From contig JALVUQ010000067.1 in assembly GCA_027035575.1 (NCBI GenBank), positions 1-33,865 of the forward strand: a stretch of 33,865 nt of DNA, written 5' to 3'. A program made the translations under genes and the position numbers. This document shows positions 25,741 to 33,865 of the stretch, in pieces. Under the pieces are notes generated by a model. That model did not search any database, had not been told where the DNA came from, and saw nothing but the letters and a program-made list of their open reading frames with translations. Within the stretch, counting starts at the first letter, position 1. Every line of letters starts with the position of its first letter. The stretch is from Desulfurellales bacterium (GTDB lineage Bacteria; Campylobacterota_A; Desulfurellia; Desulfurellales; Hippeaceae).

Positions 25741-26382
25741 TCAAGCATTGTAGTATTCTTTATCGATAATAATTTCACCGTTATCCATTTCTATGAGTCT
25801 GCTTGCCCTTATACTGCCTTTTTCTTCTCTGTGTGAGGTATATAGAACGGTTGTATCCTCAGGCATAGCATTCACAGCTTTGGATATAATTTCTCTGCTT
25901 TGCGGGTCAATGTGAGCTAACGGTTCATCGAGTATCAATAGGTCGGGAACCCTGCCTAAAGCTATTGCCATAAGCACTTTCTTTTGCATCCCGCCCGAGA
26001 GTCTTTTAAAGCTTCTGTCTATTCCGGCATCTTCAAATTTGAGTTGTTTTAACACATCATAAATAGGCTCGTCATCACTCTTTGTAACATCACAAACAAA
26101 TTCTATAAGTTGTTTAACGGTCATACTCATAGGGGGCGGCAGCTGAGGCACATACCCTATATATTTAGCCAGTTCGCTTTTATTTCTTCTTGCATCTTTA
26201 TCCATAATGACTATGTCTCCGTCATATTTGTATGAGCCTACAATACACCTCAACATAGTGGTCTTTCCACTTCCGTTGCCGCCCACAATCATAACCCGCT
26301 CACCTTTGCTTATGTGAAGGTTGACCTCTTTTAAAACATCACCTTTGCCGAAATTTTTAACAAGATTTTCTATTTCTATCAA
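25741..26382 (-). CDS. nosF: NosF, ABC ATPase
   Basis: This 213-residue cytoplasmic ATPase has Walker A GGNGSGKTT (about 34-42), the signature LSGGMQKKV and Walker B LLILDEPLAHID. It powers NosDFY and is shorter than many NosF proteins (about 300), lacking the C-terminal extension. The start is a TTG behind GAGGTG; no ATG is available near the N-terminus of the domain. Its place between nosH and nosY supports the assignment. Confidence 0.88.
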   Translation of the reverse strand: MIEIENLVKNFGKGDVLKEVNLHISKGERVMIVGGNGSGKTTMLRCIVGSYKYDGDIVIMDKDARRNKSELAKYIGYVPQLPPPMSMTVKQLIEFVCDVTKSDDEPIYDVLKQLKFEDAGIDRSFKRLSGGMQKKVLMAIALGRVPDLLILDEPLAHIDPQSREIISKAVNAMPEDTTVLYTSHREEKGSIRASRLIEMDNGEIIIDKEYYNA

Positions 26383-26394
26383 ATCAACACCTCT

Positions 26395-27315
26395 TTAAGT
26401 AATTTTATCCAAGAAGCGGAAATCAAACTTCAGTGCATCATACGGACATACATCTATACATCTTGCACAGTTTATGCAGGAGGCTCCGGTTACAAACGCA
26501 GTTTTGTCCTTTGTTGTTTTTGAGTCTTTTAAGGCATCTGTGAGCAGTGTGGGTTCTATGCAGACTTTATAGCAGTTTCCGCAATGCGTACATTTGTTTA
26601 AATCGTATCTGACTCTCAATAACGATACTTTCCCAAGCATTCCGTATGTTGTACCGGTCGGGCACACATACTTACACCAAAATCTTCTTGCATAAAAAAC
26701 CTCTATAAATAGTAGCAGCGCAACCCACAGAAGCATAACGGTGGGAACGTATATGAATGCACGGTTTAGTATGTCAACAGGGTTGAAAGACTCAAAAAAT
26801 ATTGTTCCCGTTATAAGCGGTATCAAAAGGAATGTAACCCAAAAGGCATATCTGATTTTTTCAGAATACATTCTTCTTTTTTTAATGACGCCTTTTTTTC
26901 TTAGGTATTCATGGAGTATTTCTCCCAACTCAGCCAACAGGTTATAGGGGCAAACCCAAGCACAGAAAGTTCTTCCTCCTACAACGAAATAAAAGATGAG
27001 AATCGTTAGAAAACCGATTACGGCATTCATAGTAAGAGCTTTGTGTGCCGCAACATACTCCAATCCCGTATATAGGTCTATTAGGAAGAAGCTCATTAAC
27101 CTTGAGCCGTTTAAGCTGCCGGCTAAAAAATCCAAAGCCCATCTGAACGAGAGGGCAAATGTTGCCGTCAGAACAATTATTGTAAACCATCTGACACATC
27201 TATAAGAAATACGTCCGGGTCTCAGTTTTCTTGTGTTAATGAACAGCTCGTAAAAGTTACCCCTTTTCAATTTTTCTTTTTTTCCGGTTGTGTTCGAGTT
27301 TAAATCCTTATGCAT
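26395..27315 (-). CDS. nosH: NosH, membrane iron-sulfur protein (NapH-like)
   Basis: NosH is a NapH-type membrane protein thought to oxidise menaquinol for clade II NosZ. The 306-residue protein has about four helices, two CxxxCP motifs (C118-C122 and C214-C218) and two 4Fe-4S motifs (C242/245/248/252 and C280/283/286/290) on the cytoplasmic side. I chose the ATG at 27315 over an in-frame GTG at 27324, because the TGGGGTG site is correctly spaced for the ATG. It overlaps the end of nosG by 8 bases. Naming follows the Wolinella-type nos genes. Confidence 0.88.
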   Translation of the reverse strand: MHKDLNSNTTGKKEKLKRGNFYELFINTRKLRPGRISYRCVRWFTIIVLTATFALSFRWALDFLAGSLNGSRLMSFFLIDLYTGLEYVAAHKALTMNAVIGFLTILIFYFVVGGRTFCAWVCPYNLLAELGEILHEYLRKKGVIKKRRMYSEKIRYAFWVTFLLIPLITGTIFFESFNPVDILNRAFIYVPTVMLLWVALLLFIEVFYARRFWCKYVCPTGTTYGMLGKVSLLRVRYDLNKCTHCGNCYKVCIEPTLLTDALKDSKTTKDKTAFVTGASCINCARCIDVCPYDALKFDFRFLDKIT

Positions 27316-28003
27316 TTTTTTCACCCCACTTCTTGCCTGGAATTATAACAATAGCCGATGGTTCCACAGGACATACCATCTCACACACACCGCAGCCGGT
27401 GCAGCCCTGTAAAACAACCGGAACCTGATATTCTTTTCCCGTTTTTTTGTCCTTTTTTGTTTCAATAGTTATTGCTCCCGGTCCTATAGGACATTTGTCG
27501 GCGCATAAATTACACACCTCTTTCATATATTCTGCGGGATTAACCTTCCATTTGTATTTCTTTTCATCCCACTTATGTTTGGATACGGTTTTAAGTTTCT
27601 CGTTTTTAACCGCCAAACATCTATCCGGTATAACTTTGGCTATGCCCATCCTAACGCTCTCTGCATTTTCTGCGAGTTCGTGCACCAAAGCGTATGTAGG
27701 GCAAACCAAAACACACTGAATACCTTTGCAGGAAAAATCGCAGGCGTTTGTCCGTGCATCTATATACGGTGTTTGATAAGCAAGCCCTTTGTCAATGTCG
27801 GCTAATTTGATGCAGTCAACAGGACAGATTTGAACGCACAATCCGCATTTGATACAAGCTCCGAGAAAGTCTTTTTCATTTATTGCTCCCGGTGGCCTCA
27901 ACATAGTTTGTTGTTCTTCTTTTAACAGGGGTGTTACACCAACACCAACCGCAGTACCCACGGCTGTTACGCCCAAGTACTTGAAAAACTGGCGTCTTTC
28001 CAT
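27308..28003 (-). CDS. nosG: NosG, periplasmic ferredoxin-type protein (NapG-like)
   Basis: NosG is a NapG homologue that receives electrons from NosH. The 231-residue protein has a Tat motif ERRQFFKYLG at the start and four 4Fe-4S cysteine groups: C50/53/56/60, C88-C101 with the irregular spacing typical of NapG, C164/167/171, and C201/204/207/211. It follows nosD by 2 bases and overlaps nosH, so G and H are coupled. No nosR gene is present in the window, which fits use of NosGH instead. Confidence 0.9.
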   Translation of the reverse strand: MERRQFFKYLGVTAVGTAVGVGVTPLLKEEQQTMLRPPGAINEKDFLGACIKCGLCVQICPVDCIKLADIDKGLAYQTPYIDARTNACDFSCKGIQCVLVCPTYALVHELAENAESVRMGIAKVIPDRCLAVKNEKLKTVSKHKWDEKKYKWKVNPAEYMKEVCNLCADKCPIGPGAITIETKKDKKTGKEYQVPVVLQGCTGCGVCEMVCPVEPSAIVIIPGKKWGEKNA

Positions 28004-28005
28004 AC

Positions 28006-29319
28006 TCAGTTATCTCCTTTTTTGTGTAGTTTTGGCAGATATAAATGCATAAGCGGTTTTCTGTCAACCAGCAGTATGCTCGGTTGTGAAAAAGGTACGA
28101 GTTTTTCTATAAATTTAATAAATGTGAATATAGGAGAACCGTTAAAAAGCATAACGGAGGGGTTATCCTCGGCTATAATGCCCGAGTATTTCATTTCAAA
28201 ATAGGGCAAATCACCTATGCCGTCACCGTTTCTGTCGAATCCTTCATACCTGTCCCAGTAATTTTTATACCAAATTCCCCTTTTTTTATCCAACATTCCT
28301 CCGCTAACCCTAATGTCTTTGAAATTTCCTACGAAGTCATCATGAGTGAATATGTTTTTGTTTCTGTTAATATCTGTGTTGAAATCCATTGCTATGGTGT
28401 TGTAGTAGAATCTGTCATTTATAAACTTACAGCTCATCCCGGGCTCGTACGGAGATTCGTCTATAAATACACCTCTCGTACAGTGTTCTACGGTTACGTT
28501 TTTTGCAACAAGGTTGCTTGCGTCTTTTAAGCCCAGACCAATTGCCGTTACCGTAGTGTTATTTGTAATCAAAGCACCGTCTATTTCAACGTGTGTTGTG
28601 TACATATCGTACATCCCTACCATATTATGGTCTCCGCGGTAGTTTATAACTTTGTCGTAGTTGGAATACATAAAGTGGATGCCGTATCTTGACCTTACGG
28701 TTGTTTGGTCTTGGATAGTGTCGTGGCGGCAAAACCAGACAATCAGGTCTCTTGAATCGTGTATGTAATTACCTTTTAATAAATCGTGGTGGCTCCACCA
28801 GAGTCTAATTGCATCTCCTCTCAAGCCAACCTGTTTATATGGTTTTGAGGATATATCGTTATATGCAATTAAACTATGGTTCATATATTTCGTCTGTATC
28901 CCATACAAACAGTTCTTTATAGTATTGTGGAGTATCTTGATATGGTTGGCTTTTTTTACAGCAATGCCTGCATCCATTTCCCAGCCTTGGTCACCTGAGT
29001 TTTGTATTATCAAGTTCTTTATAGTTACGTTATCGGAGTGCACGGTTATAACATTTCCTTTACCTTCTCCGTCTATTATGGCTTCGTTATGACCGTCAAT
29101 AGTGAGGGGTTTTTTTATAACAACATCCCCGTAGTATATGTCTTTTGGCAAATTTATGACACTACCCGGTTTAGCCTTGTCTATCATATCCTGAAGTCTG
29201 TTTGAAGCCCTTGACGAACTTGATAATAAGAGGAAAATTGACAAAACGGCTGTAAAAATAAGTGCAAAACTATCCGACAAATTTAGCTTGAGTGTTGAAG
29301 CCGTATAAAGCTTTTTCAA
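28006..29319 (-). CDS. nosD: NosD, periplasmic copper-centre maturation protein
   Basis: NosD is the periplasmic beta-helix part of NosDFY. The 437-residue protein has a hydrophobic signal segment (about 17-38), beta-helix repeats, GDAIRLWWS (168-176), DSRD (188-191) and the NosD core RYGIHFMYS (211-219). The C-terminus is full length. The start is a TTG at 29319: on the - strand an AAGGAG lies 7 bases before it, while upstream in-frame starts (to 29382) have no such site. It overlaps the 3' end of nosL by 50 bases. A shorter paralogue lies downstream in the same operon. Confidence 0.92.
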   Translation of the reverse strand: MKKLYTASTLKLNLSDSFALIFTAVLSIFLLLSSSSRASNRLQDMIDKAKPGSVINLPKDIYYGDVVIKKPLTIDGHNEAIIDGEGKGNVITVHSDNVTIKNLIIQNSGDQGWEMDAGIAVKKANHIKILHNTIKNCLYGIQTKYMNHSLIAYNDISSKPYKQVGLRGDAIRLWWSHHDLLKGNYIHDSRDLIVWFCRHDTIQDQTTVRSRYGIHFMYSNYDKVINYRGDHNMVGMYDMYTTHVEIDGALITNNTTVTAIGLGLKDASNLVAKNVTVEHCTRGVFIDESPYEPGMSCKFINDRFYYNTIAMDFNTDINRNKNIFTHDDFVGNFKDIRVSGGMLDKKRGIWYKNYWDRYEGFDRNGDGIGDLPYFEMKYSGIIAEDNPSVMLFNGSPIFTFIKFIEKLVPFSQPSILLVDRKPLMHLYLPKLHKKGDN

Positions 29320-29791
29320 ATTTTTTCTCCTTTTTGAAGATGCTTTTAACAACGTCTTTCCAGGGAATACACTGTTTGACATCTTTGGGTTTGGTTTCGT
29401 AAGCTCCTAAGCCAAAACCCATAGGTGTAATCTGCCCGCTTACCCAGCAGGCTTTTTTTGCGTTAAGCCATTTTCCGTTTTTAGCGCTTGTAACCCAGAT
29501 AACCGCTTTTTTTGCCCACTTGAATTTATGGTCTTTTAGAAGCCATAAAACAGCACATCCTATATCGTCGAATTTATAGGTTTTTTTTGTTATCGGGTTG
29601 ATTATCTCAGCTGCGTGGTATCCGTCAACTATGCTCATATCACAACGTACACAGGTGTCTTCACCCCACCTGATCGGCACGGGTTTCATAGCTGTATTTT
29701 TTTTGTTCACACCGAATATTCCGATAAATATGACTGCCATTATAGCAATGGGTATAAATATGGGTAGTGCTATTTTGAGAAATCTTTTCAT
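29270..29791 (-). CDS. nosL: NosL, copper chaperone for NosZ
   Basis: NosL carries Cu(I) to apo-NosZ. The 173-residue protein shows the family motif C47-VR-C50-D-M52 and the KFDDIGC motif at about 73-79. NosL is normally a lipoprotein, but here no lipobox cysteine follows the hydrophobic N-terminal segment (about 7-27); the first cysteine is Cys47. It is therefore either held by an uncleaved helix or released by signal peptidase I. The 3' end overlaps nosD by 50 bases, so nosD translation may be coupled. Confidence 0.88.
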   Translation of the reverse strand: MKRFLKIALPIFIPIAIMAVIFIGIFGVNKKNTAMKPVPIRWGEDTCVRCDMSIVDGYHAAEIINPITKKTYKFDDIGCAVLWLLKDHKFKWAKKAVIWVTSAKNGKWLNAKKACWVSGQITPMGFGLGAYETKPKDVKQCIPWKDVVKSIFKKEKKFEKALYGFNTQAKFVG

Positions 29792-29804
29792 TTTTGCTCC
29801 TTAA

Positions 29805-30200
29805 TTACTCCCCTTCCAATTCTTTGAGGTTATCCTGGGCTTTTTTTCCTTTGACGGCTATATTGTTTAAATGTTCCCACTCCTGTTTGGAAAATTTATA
29901 GGCTTTTTCCCAATTTTGTTTTGCAGCGAACTCCTTTGCGTTTTTGTGTGCTTCTTTGGCTTTATCTAATTCGTCATAAAGATATTTTACCTTATCGGCA
30001 ATTGATTGATATTTTTTGTAGTCATTATGCTGTTTGAACCAAGTAAATATCATAGCATCAGTTGCAATCATTCCCCTGTTGACACCTATTTGCCTTTCGT
30101 ATTTAGCTTTATAATTGGTATTTCCATTTTCAACAGCAAAGGATGTTACGGAAAATACAACTATAAAAACAAATGCTATGGCAGCATAAAAAGTCCTCAC
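29805..30200 (-). CDS. Small helical periplasmic protein B (paralogue of the protein at 31486-31878)
   Basis: This 131-residue protein has a signal peptide (about 1-22) and a charged, all-helical mature part without any cysteine or heme motif. It shares a layout and short blocks with the other small nos protein: NYKAKYERQIG... against NYKALYQKTIK..., and an AKQNWEKAYKFSKQEWEHL block against AKKGKYKAAYLWAYQEFQYL. The last block has the spacing of a single TPR-like helix pair. The start is a GTG sharing 4 bases with the nosB-like stop, behind AAGGAG. I do not recognise the family; a role in NosZ maturation or electron transfer is inferred only from position. Confidence 0.7.
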   Translation of the reverse strand: MRTFYAAIAFVFIVVFSVTSFAVENGNTNYKAKYERQIGVNRGMIATDAMIFTWFKQHNDYKKYQSIADKVKYLYDELDKAKEAHKNAKEFAAKQNWEKAYKFSKQEWEHLNNIAVKGKKAQDNLKELEGE

Positions 30201-30970
30201 TGCAAAACTCCTTGATTTTTAAGGTACTTTCTCTTGGACAGGTAGGAAAGAGATATAAAAACAAACGCAATCATAAGCAGTGTAAAGCCGTAAGCAGGTC
30301 TGTTGTGAGTCGAAAACTGCGCTACCTTACCTATGCCGTAGAGAATGGGTGTAAAAGAGTGAACCTTAAAAGATGCCCAAGGGTTTAGGTGGTATCCTAT
30401 CCAGTGCGTCCAATAAGAAAACACCACAATAAAAATAAAAGGGGTAACAAGCGGCAGTATCACCAGCCAACCCAGAAGTTTCTTTTTAACAAAGACAAAT
30501 ACAAGAAGAGAAAGGAACATAAAAAATGCAAGATAGCCGCCTACTTTGCTGAGTACAGGTGCCGATGTTCTCAAAGATTGCATACCGATGTAGTGATTTA
30601 TCGTGTCTATTTCGTGCAGGCAATCAACATTGCGGCATCCGTTAGCAGGACCGTTTATATGTATATTCACAAGCAGTCCGTCTGGGAATGCAGTTCTCGG
30701 ATATTGTGGTGCGTCGAGAATGATTCTCCAAAGCGGTGCGCCTTGAGGAACAATAACTTTGCCGTCAACAGGGATAACAAAATCCGAAATTTGCGTTCCG
30801 AGATGCTCCCATTTTTTAACAAAACCTTTTAGTCCGAAAACTCTCTCTACCCTGCTTGCCTCCATTTTGCTCGTATATACGTCTTTGTTATATACTTTAG
30901 GCCACAGCAAAGCTACGAAGAAAAAAGCAGCACCGATTAATCCGTATATTTGATATTTTTCAAGTTTCAC
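30197..30970 (-). CDS. NosB-like membrane protein
   Basis: This 257-residue protein has an N-terminal helix (about 7-23), a periplasmic region of about 110 residues, and three or four C-terminal helices. It resembles the NosB membrane protein of Wolinella-type nos clusters in build and position. The periplasmic region has a C112-x4-C117-x-H119 group followed by DTINHYIGM (122-130), which looks like a metal- or heme-interacting patch. The start is a GTG (30970) with an AAGGAG 11 bases upstream, a loose spacing. The nosB name is from memory of that cluster and is not certain. Confidence 0.6.
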   Translation of the reverse strand: MKLEKYQIYGLIGAAFFFVALLWPKVYNKDVYTSKMEASRVERVFGLKGFVKKWEHLGTQISDFVIPVDGKVIVPQGAPLWRIILDAPQYPRTAFPDGLLVNIHINGPANGCRNVDCLHEIDTINHYIGMQSLRTSAPVLSKVGGYLAFFMFLSLLVFVFVKKKLLGWLVILPLVTPFIFIVVFSYWTHWIGYHLNPWASFKVHSFTPILYGIGKVAQFSTHNRPAYGFTLLMIAFVFISLSYLSKRKYLKNQGVLQ

Positions 30971-30995
30971 TGTTATGCTATCTCCTTATAAGAAT

Positions 30996-31403
30996 TTACT
31001 TTGCATCTCCGTTGGCAACAGCCATAAGATAATCGTATAATTTCTTAGCGTCTTTTTTTGTCACTCCGTTATTGGGCATATATTGAACGTATTGATTGAT
31101 TAGAGCTTTTACATCCGGTTCCGCATAGTGAGGTTTTGGGTTCATTATCCAACTTATAACCCACTTTTCGGGTTTTGCTTTTGCCAATGCTGCAATAACC
31201 GCAACGGCAGGTCCTGATGTCGAATCTTTGTGCATATACATATGGCATCCGCTGCATCCGTAGTTATCAAAGACATCCCTGAGTTTCTTAACCTCCTGTT
31301 TCGTAAGTTTTTTGGGTGCGGCAGATGTATTCCCGGCGGCAAAAGACATAGATGTCAATCCAAATACAATTGCTACAGCCAAACTTGCAACAGCTTTTTT
31401 CAT
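30996..31403 (-). CDS. Periplasmic monoheme cytochrome c (NosC-like)
   Basis: This 135-residue cytochrome has a signal peptide (about 1-22), the heme motif C50-SG-C53-H54 and a probable Met109 ligand in QYMPNN. It sits near nosZ, as NosC1/NosC2 do in Wolinella, and is the likely direct electron donor to the CuA site of NosZ. It differs from the second cytochrome c at the far end of the cluster (CLACH, MPPY). A GGAGGAG site precedes the ATG, and a hairpin with a T-run lies upstream. Confidence 0.88.
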   Translation of the reverse strand: MKKAVASLAVAIVFGLTSMSFAAGNTSAAPKKLTKQEVKKLRDVFDNYGCSGCHMYMHKDSTSGPAVAVIAALAKAKPEKWVISWIMNPKPHYAEPDVKALINQYVQYMPNNGVTKKDAKKLYDYLMAVANGDAK

Positions 31404-31426
31404 AACAAACTCCTCCTTGTAAAAAC

Positions 31427-31455
31427 GGGGGTAAAACCTTTTAAGCTCTACCCCC
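31427..31455 (-). terminator. Intra-operon hairpin with T-run (possible attenuator)
   Basis: On the - strand GGGGGTA (31455-31449) pairs with TACCCCC (31433-31427) around a 15-base loop and is followed by GTTTTTA. It lies between protein A and the cytochrome c gene. This is the form of a Rho-independent terminator. It would leave nosZ and gene A more abundant than the downstream genes, or protect the 3' end of a processed nosZ-A message. Confidence 0.6.
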
Positions 31456-31485
31456 TAAAATTAAAGTAAAATAAACGTGTGAATA

Positions 31486-31878
31486 TTACTTGGGCTGTGA
31501 AGTTATCAAGTTATTAATAACGTTAAGCTTAACAACAGCCTTGACCAGATATTGAAATTCCTGATATGCCCAAAGATAAGCAGCTTTATATTTGCCCTTT
31601 TTTGCCAATTTTTCAGCTTTTGCTCTAACTTCGTTTGCATATTTTATCTGGTCGTTTGCATCGCTCATAATTCCTGCTGCGGTTTTGTTCTTTTCATAGC
31701 CGGCTTTAGCCAATTTTTTCTTTACAACCTTTATCTGGTGTCTGATTCCGTCGTTTGTTTTAATTGTCTTTTGGTAGAGAGCCTTGTAATTTTCGCCTGC
31801 CATTGAAGGAATTGCTCCCATAGCAACAAACGATGCAAGTACAAAAAGTATCACATTAAATTTGAATAATTTTCTCAT
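31486..31878 (-). CDS. Small helical periplasmic protein A
   Basis: This 130-residue protein follows nosZ by 23 bases. It has a signal peptide (about 1-27) and a lysine/alanine-rich helical mature part with no cysteines or heme motif. It is a paralogue of the protein at 29805-30200, judged by the matching NYKALYQ start of the mature part and the AKKGKYKAAYLWAYQEFQYL block near the C-terminus. An AAGGAG site precedes the ATG. I do not recognise the family and give no function. Its position next to nosZ, before a likely attenuator, suggests it is made at NosZ-like levels. Confidence 0.75.
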   Translation of the reverse strand: MRKLFKFNVILFVLASFVAMGAIPSMAGENYKALYQKTIKTNDGIRHQIKVVKKKLAKAGYEKNKTAAGIMSDANDQIKYANEVRAKAEKLAKKGKYKAAYLWAYQEFQYLVKAVVKLNVINNLITSQPK

Positions 31879-31901
31879 AACTCACTCCTTTCTTTAGGTT
31901 T

Positions 31902-33865
31902 TTATCCTTCACTATTGAAAAATGCGCCTTCGGGGAACTTGCCGTCTTTCGGAAGAACGGCAATATAACCGAACATTTCAAGGTGAAGGGCTGAACAGAA
32001 TTCCTGGCAGTAGAACGGATAGATTCCCTCTTTGTCTGCAACAAATTCTACCGTTGCCGTTTTGCCCGGTTCCAGAGAGGTTGTTACGTTGAAGTAGTAA
32101 ACACCGAAATCGTGCGTTTCATCCTCTGCTCTTTCCAAGTTAGTGATATGAATAGTAACTTTATCTCCAACCTTGCAGTAAATATGCTCAGGATTGAAGT
32201 GACTCCTGATTGCTGTAGCCCAAACCTCAACGTGATTGCCCTTTCTGACAACCTTTTCACGACCGGCAAGTGTTCTGTTTGGTGACCTTGCCATAGTAAT
32301 TGCGTCCGTACCCAAAGGATAAACCTTCCAGGCTCTCTTTTCGAGAATCTTTGTGTCTATAATTTGGGCATAGTGCGGTTCTCCAAGCGGGAAAGGCATA
32401 GCATAGAGCATTCTCATATTCTTGTGCAGCGGGTCGGATATGTCTATAAGCTCGTGATTTTGAGGATGAAGAGGTCCTACCTCGACAAATCTATCAATAG
32501 CCAATTTGTTTAGAGAAATCAGATAATTTCCTCTTGGGTTTACCGTATCGCCGTGAACGGCAGTTAAGTGTCCGACGTTGTAGTGGATAGGAATTCTATC
32601 GAGAACCTTAAGCTTGATGTAGTCATATTTAACCACAGCAGAGTCAACAAAGAGTGAGTTGTATGCAATATGAGAATCGGCAACGTCAAATTGGTTATGC
32701 AGAGGTCCGAGACCTGTTTGAACCATACCGTGCAGAGTCCTTCTCATAGAAAGAATAGGAATGCCGTATGGGTCTTTGCCGTCGTATATCTTGTTTTCAA
32801 TCAGATGCATAATCTTTTTGAAATCATATACCGATACGTGCGTGTCAAGTTTTCCGGATGCAAGTATATATCTTCCGTCAGGGCTGACCGTTATTCCGTG
32901 AGGGCTCTTCATAACAGGAATTAGATAGACAAGCCCGTTTTCCACGGCAGCCTTAATAGGTATAACCTTATGTCCGTTTACAGTTTTATAATTACCTTTC
33001 TTTATAACCTCTTCAGCCTTTTTCCAGTTTGTCATATGGATAAAGTCTGTGTCGTTTGCGGAGCATCCGGCTTCAAAGGGAGGATTGCCTCTTTCGATAC
33101 CACCTATATATCTTTCGGTATTGAAAGAGTTTGAGAATCCCCAGTCAGCGCTCATCAATTTTCCGCAGTCGTTAATATCCTGCATATAGGGAGGAAGTTC
33201 AATGGTGAAGGAGTTTTCCATATCTATTCTGCCCTTTTTTCTGTCGAACTTCCAGTATGTATGTCCGCCTCTATAGACAGTATTGTAAACCTCCTGATCC
33301 ATCGGGTCGTGATATTTTTCATCATACGGAGCGGCATACTGACAGGCTGTAAATACATATTCCGTATTCTGAGTAACGCTTGTTCCGCCGTGAGTTGATT
33401 TTAGTACGGGGTTTTTAACAATTTGTTTTGTCTGCCAGTCACGTGTGTCTATAACTGCCAATCTTCCCTGGCTTTTGTCGTTTATAAATGCGTATTCGCC
33501 GTCGTAATCACCTTTGGTTTCAGAAAATCCGGGGTGGTGGGTGTCGCCTGTGTAAACAGGTCTTCCCTGAACAGAACCTTCTTCCAAGACCTTTTGGGAT
33601 TCTTTATCAAAACCCCATCCCTGCCATGTTTCTTTGCCAAAAACCGCAACAGTTTTTATAAGCCTCATAGAAGGAACGCCGTATAGGAATATGTGTCCGC
33701 TTTGACCGCCTGAGGATAAACATACATACGGGTCGTGCACACCTTCCGGTACATAAGTTTTTGCGGCAGCTAAAACGTTGTCCGGGGTTAATCCCCTTTC
33801 TTTCATTACCTTGGCAAGTTCCCCTGAAATTCCGGCTGCATCAGCCTTAGGGGTTTTGGTTGTAC
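31902..33865 (-). CDS. nosZ: Nitrous oxide reductase, clade II type (5' end cut by the window)
   Basis: NosZ reduces N2O to N2 in the periplasm. The frame is open to the window edge, so the start codon and signal peptide are not visible; about 650 residues are seen. The CuZ region shows the histidine-rich GDTHHPGFSET, GPLHNQFD, IHYNVGHLTAVHG and SPHGITVSPDGR motifs. The CuA site is complete: CQEFCSALHLEM at 31974-32009 plus a histidine in ETHDFG. The sequence style (for example GGQSGHIFLYGVPSMR) and the accompanying genes fit clade II. There is no fused C-terminal cytochrome c domain as in Wolinella, so a free cytochrome must donate electrons. Confidence 0.96.
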   Translation of the reverse strand, partial: TTKTPKADAAGISGELAKVMKERGLTPDNVLAAAKTYVPEGVHDPYVCLSSGGQSGHIFLYGVPSMRLIKTVAVFGKETWQGWGFDKESQKVLEEGSVQGRPVYTGDTHHPGFSETKGDYDGEYAFINDKSQGRLAVIDTRDWQTKQIVKNPVLKSTHGGTSVTQNTEYVFTACQYAAPYDEKYHDPMDQEVYNTVYRGGHTYWKFDRKKGRIDMENSFTIELPPYMQDINDCGKLMSADWGFSNSFNTERYIGGIERGNPPFEAGCSANDTDFIHMTNWKKAEEVIKKGNYKTVNGHKVIPIKAAVENGLVYLIPVMKSPHGITVSPDGRYILASGKLDTHVSVYDFKKIMHLIENKIYDGKDPYGIPILSMRRTLHGMVQTGLGPLHNQFDVADSHIAYNSLFVDSAVVKYDYIKLKVLDRIPIHYNVGHLTAVHGDTVNPRGNYLISLNKLAIDRFVEVGPLHPQNHELIDISDPLHKNMRMLYAMPFPLGEPHYAQIIDTKILEKRAWKVYPLGTDAITMARSPNRTLAGREKVVRKGNHVEVWATAIRSHFNPEHIYCKVGDKVTIHITNLERAEDETHDFGVYYFNVTTSLEPGKTATVEFVADKEGIYPFYCQEFCSALHLEMFGYIAVLPKDGKFPEGAFFNSEG

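Noticed and set aside
1-33865. CRISPR arrays, tRNA or rRNA genes
   Set aside because: On reading both strands I saw no regularly spaced repeats, no tRNA-like TTCRA/acceptor pattern and no rRNA core segments.

Overview
The window is a compact, AT-rich bacterial segment that divides into two halves. Gram-negative traits (Sec and Tat exports, c-type cytochromes, SurA/PpiD-like chaperone, GlnE, quinol-linked periplasmic respiration) suggest an anaerobic or microaerophilic, possibly thermophilic proteobacterium-like organism. Hippea/Desulfurella or Deferribacterota-like lineages are my best guess from gene style, but no 16S or other lineage marker is visible, so this is inference.

Left half (1-20463, all + strand) is housekeeping, packed so tightly that many genes overlap by 1-32 bases. 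It holds purD-purE, an orphan Opp-type ABC ATPase, a membrane-anchored beta-propeller protein, tgt, a degenerate nucleotidyltransferase-fold protein, a TPM-domain protein, LemA, a pair of M16 peptidases (one active-looking, one without its zinc site), a Xer-type recombinase, ispD-ispF, a DUF2905 protein, yajC-secD-secF, glnE, maf, a PpiD/SurA-like isomerase and nth. A clear sigma-70-like promoter sits before the ppiD-like gene. The block ends in a strong bidirectional terminator at 20485-20518.

Right half (20538-33865, all - strand) is a large nitrous oxide reduction (nos) cluster of the 'atypical' clade II organisation. In transcription order (right to left) it reads: nosZ (5' end beyond the window), small helical periplasmic protein A, monoheme cytochrome c, NosB-like membrane protein, small helical periplasmic protein B (paralogue of A), nosL, nosD, nosG, nosH, nosF, nosY, a second shorter nosD paralogue, a DOMON-domain membrane protein, a Tat-type Rieske protein, a full-length cytochrome b, and a second monoheme cytochrome c. 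No nosR is present.

The proteins suggest two routes from menaquinol to NosZ: NosG/NosH, and a Rieske/cytochrome b complex passing electrons through the cytochromes c. NosD/F/Y/L would mature the copper centres. The least explained parts are the A/B paralogue pair, the second NosD that has lost the NosD core motif, and the DOMON protein between nosD2 and the Rieske gene. I regard these as the most interesting content.
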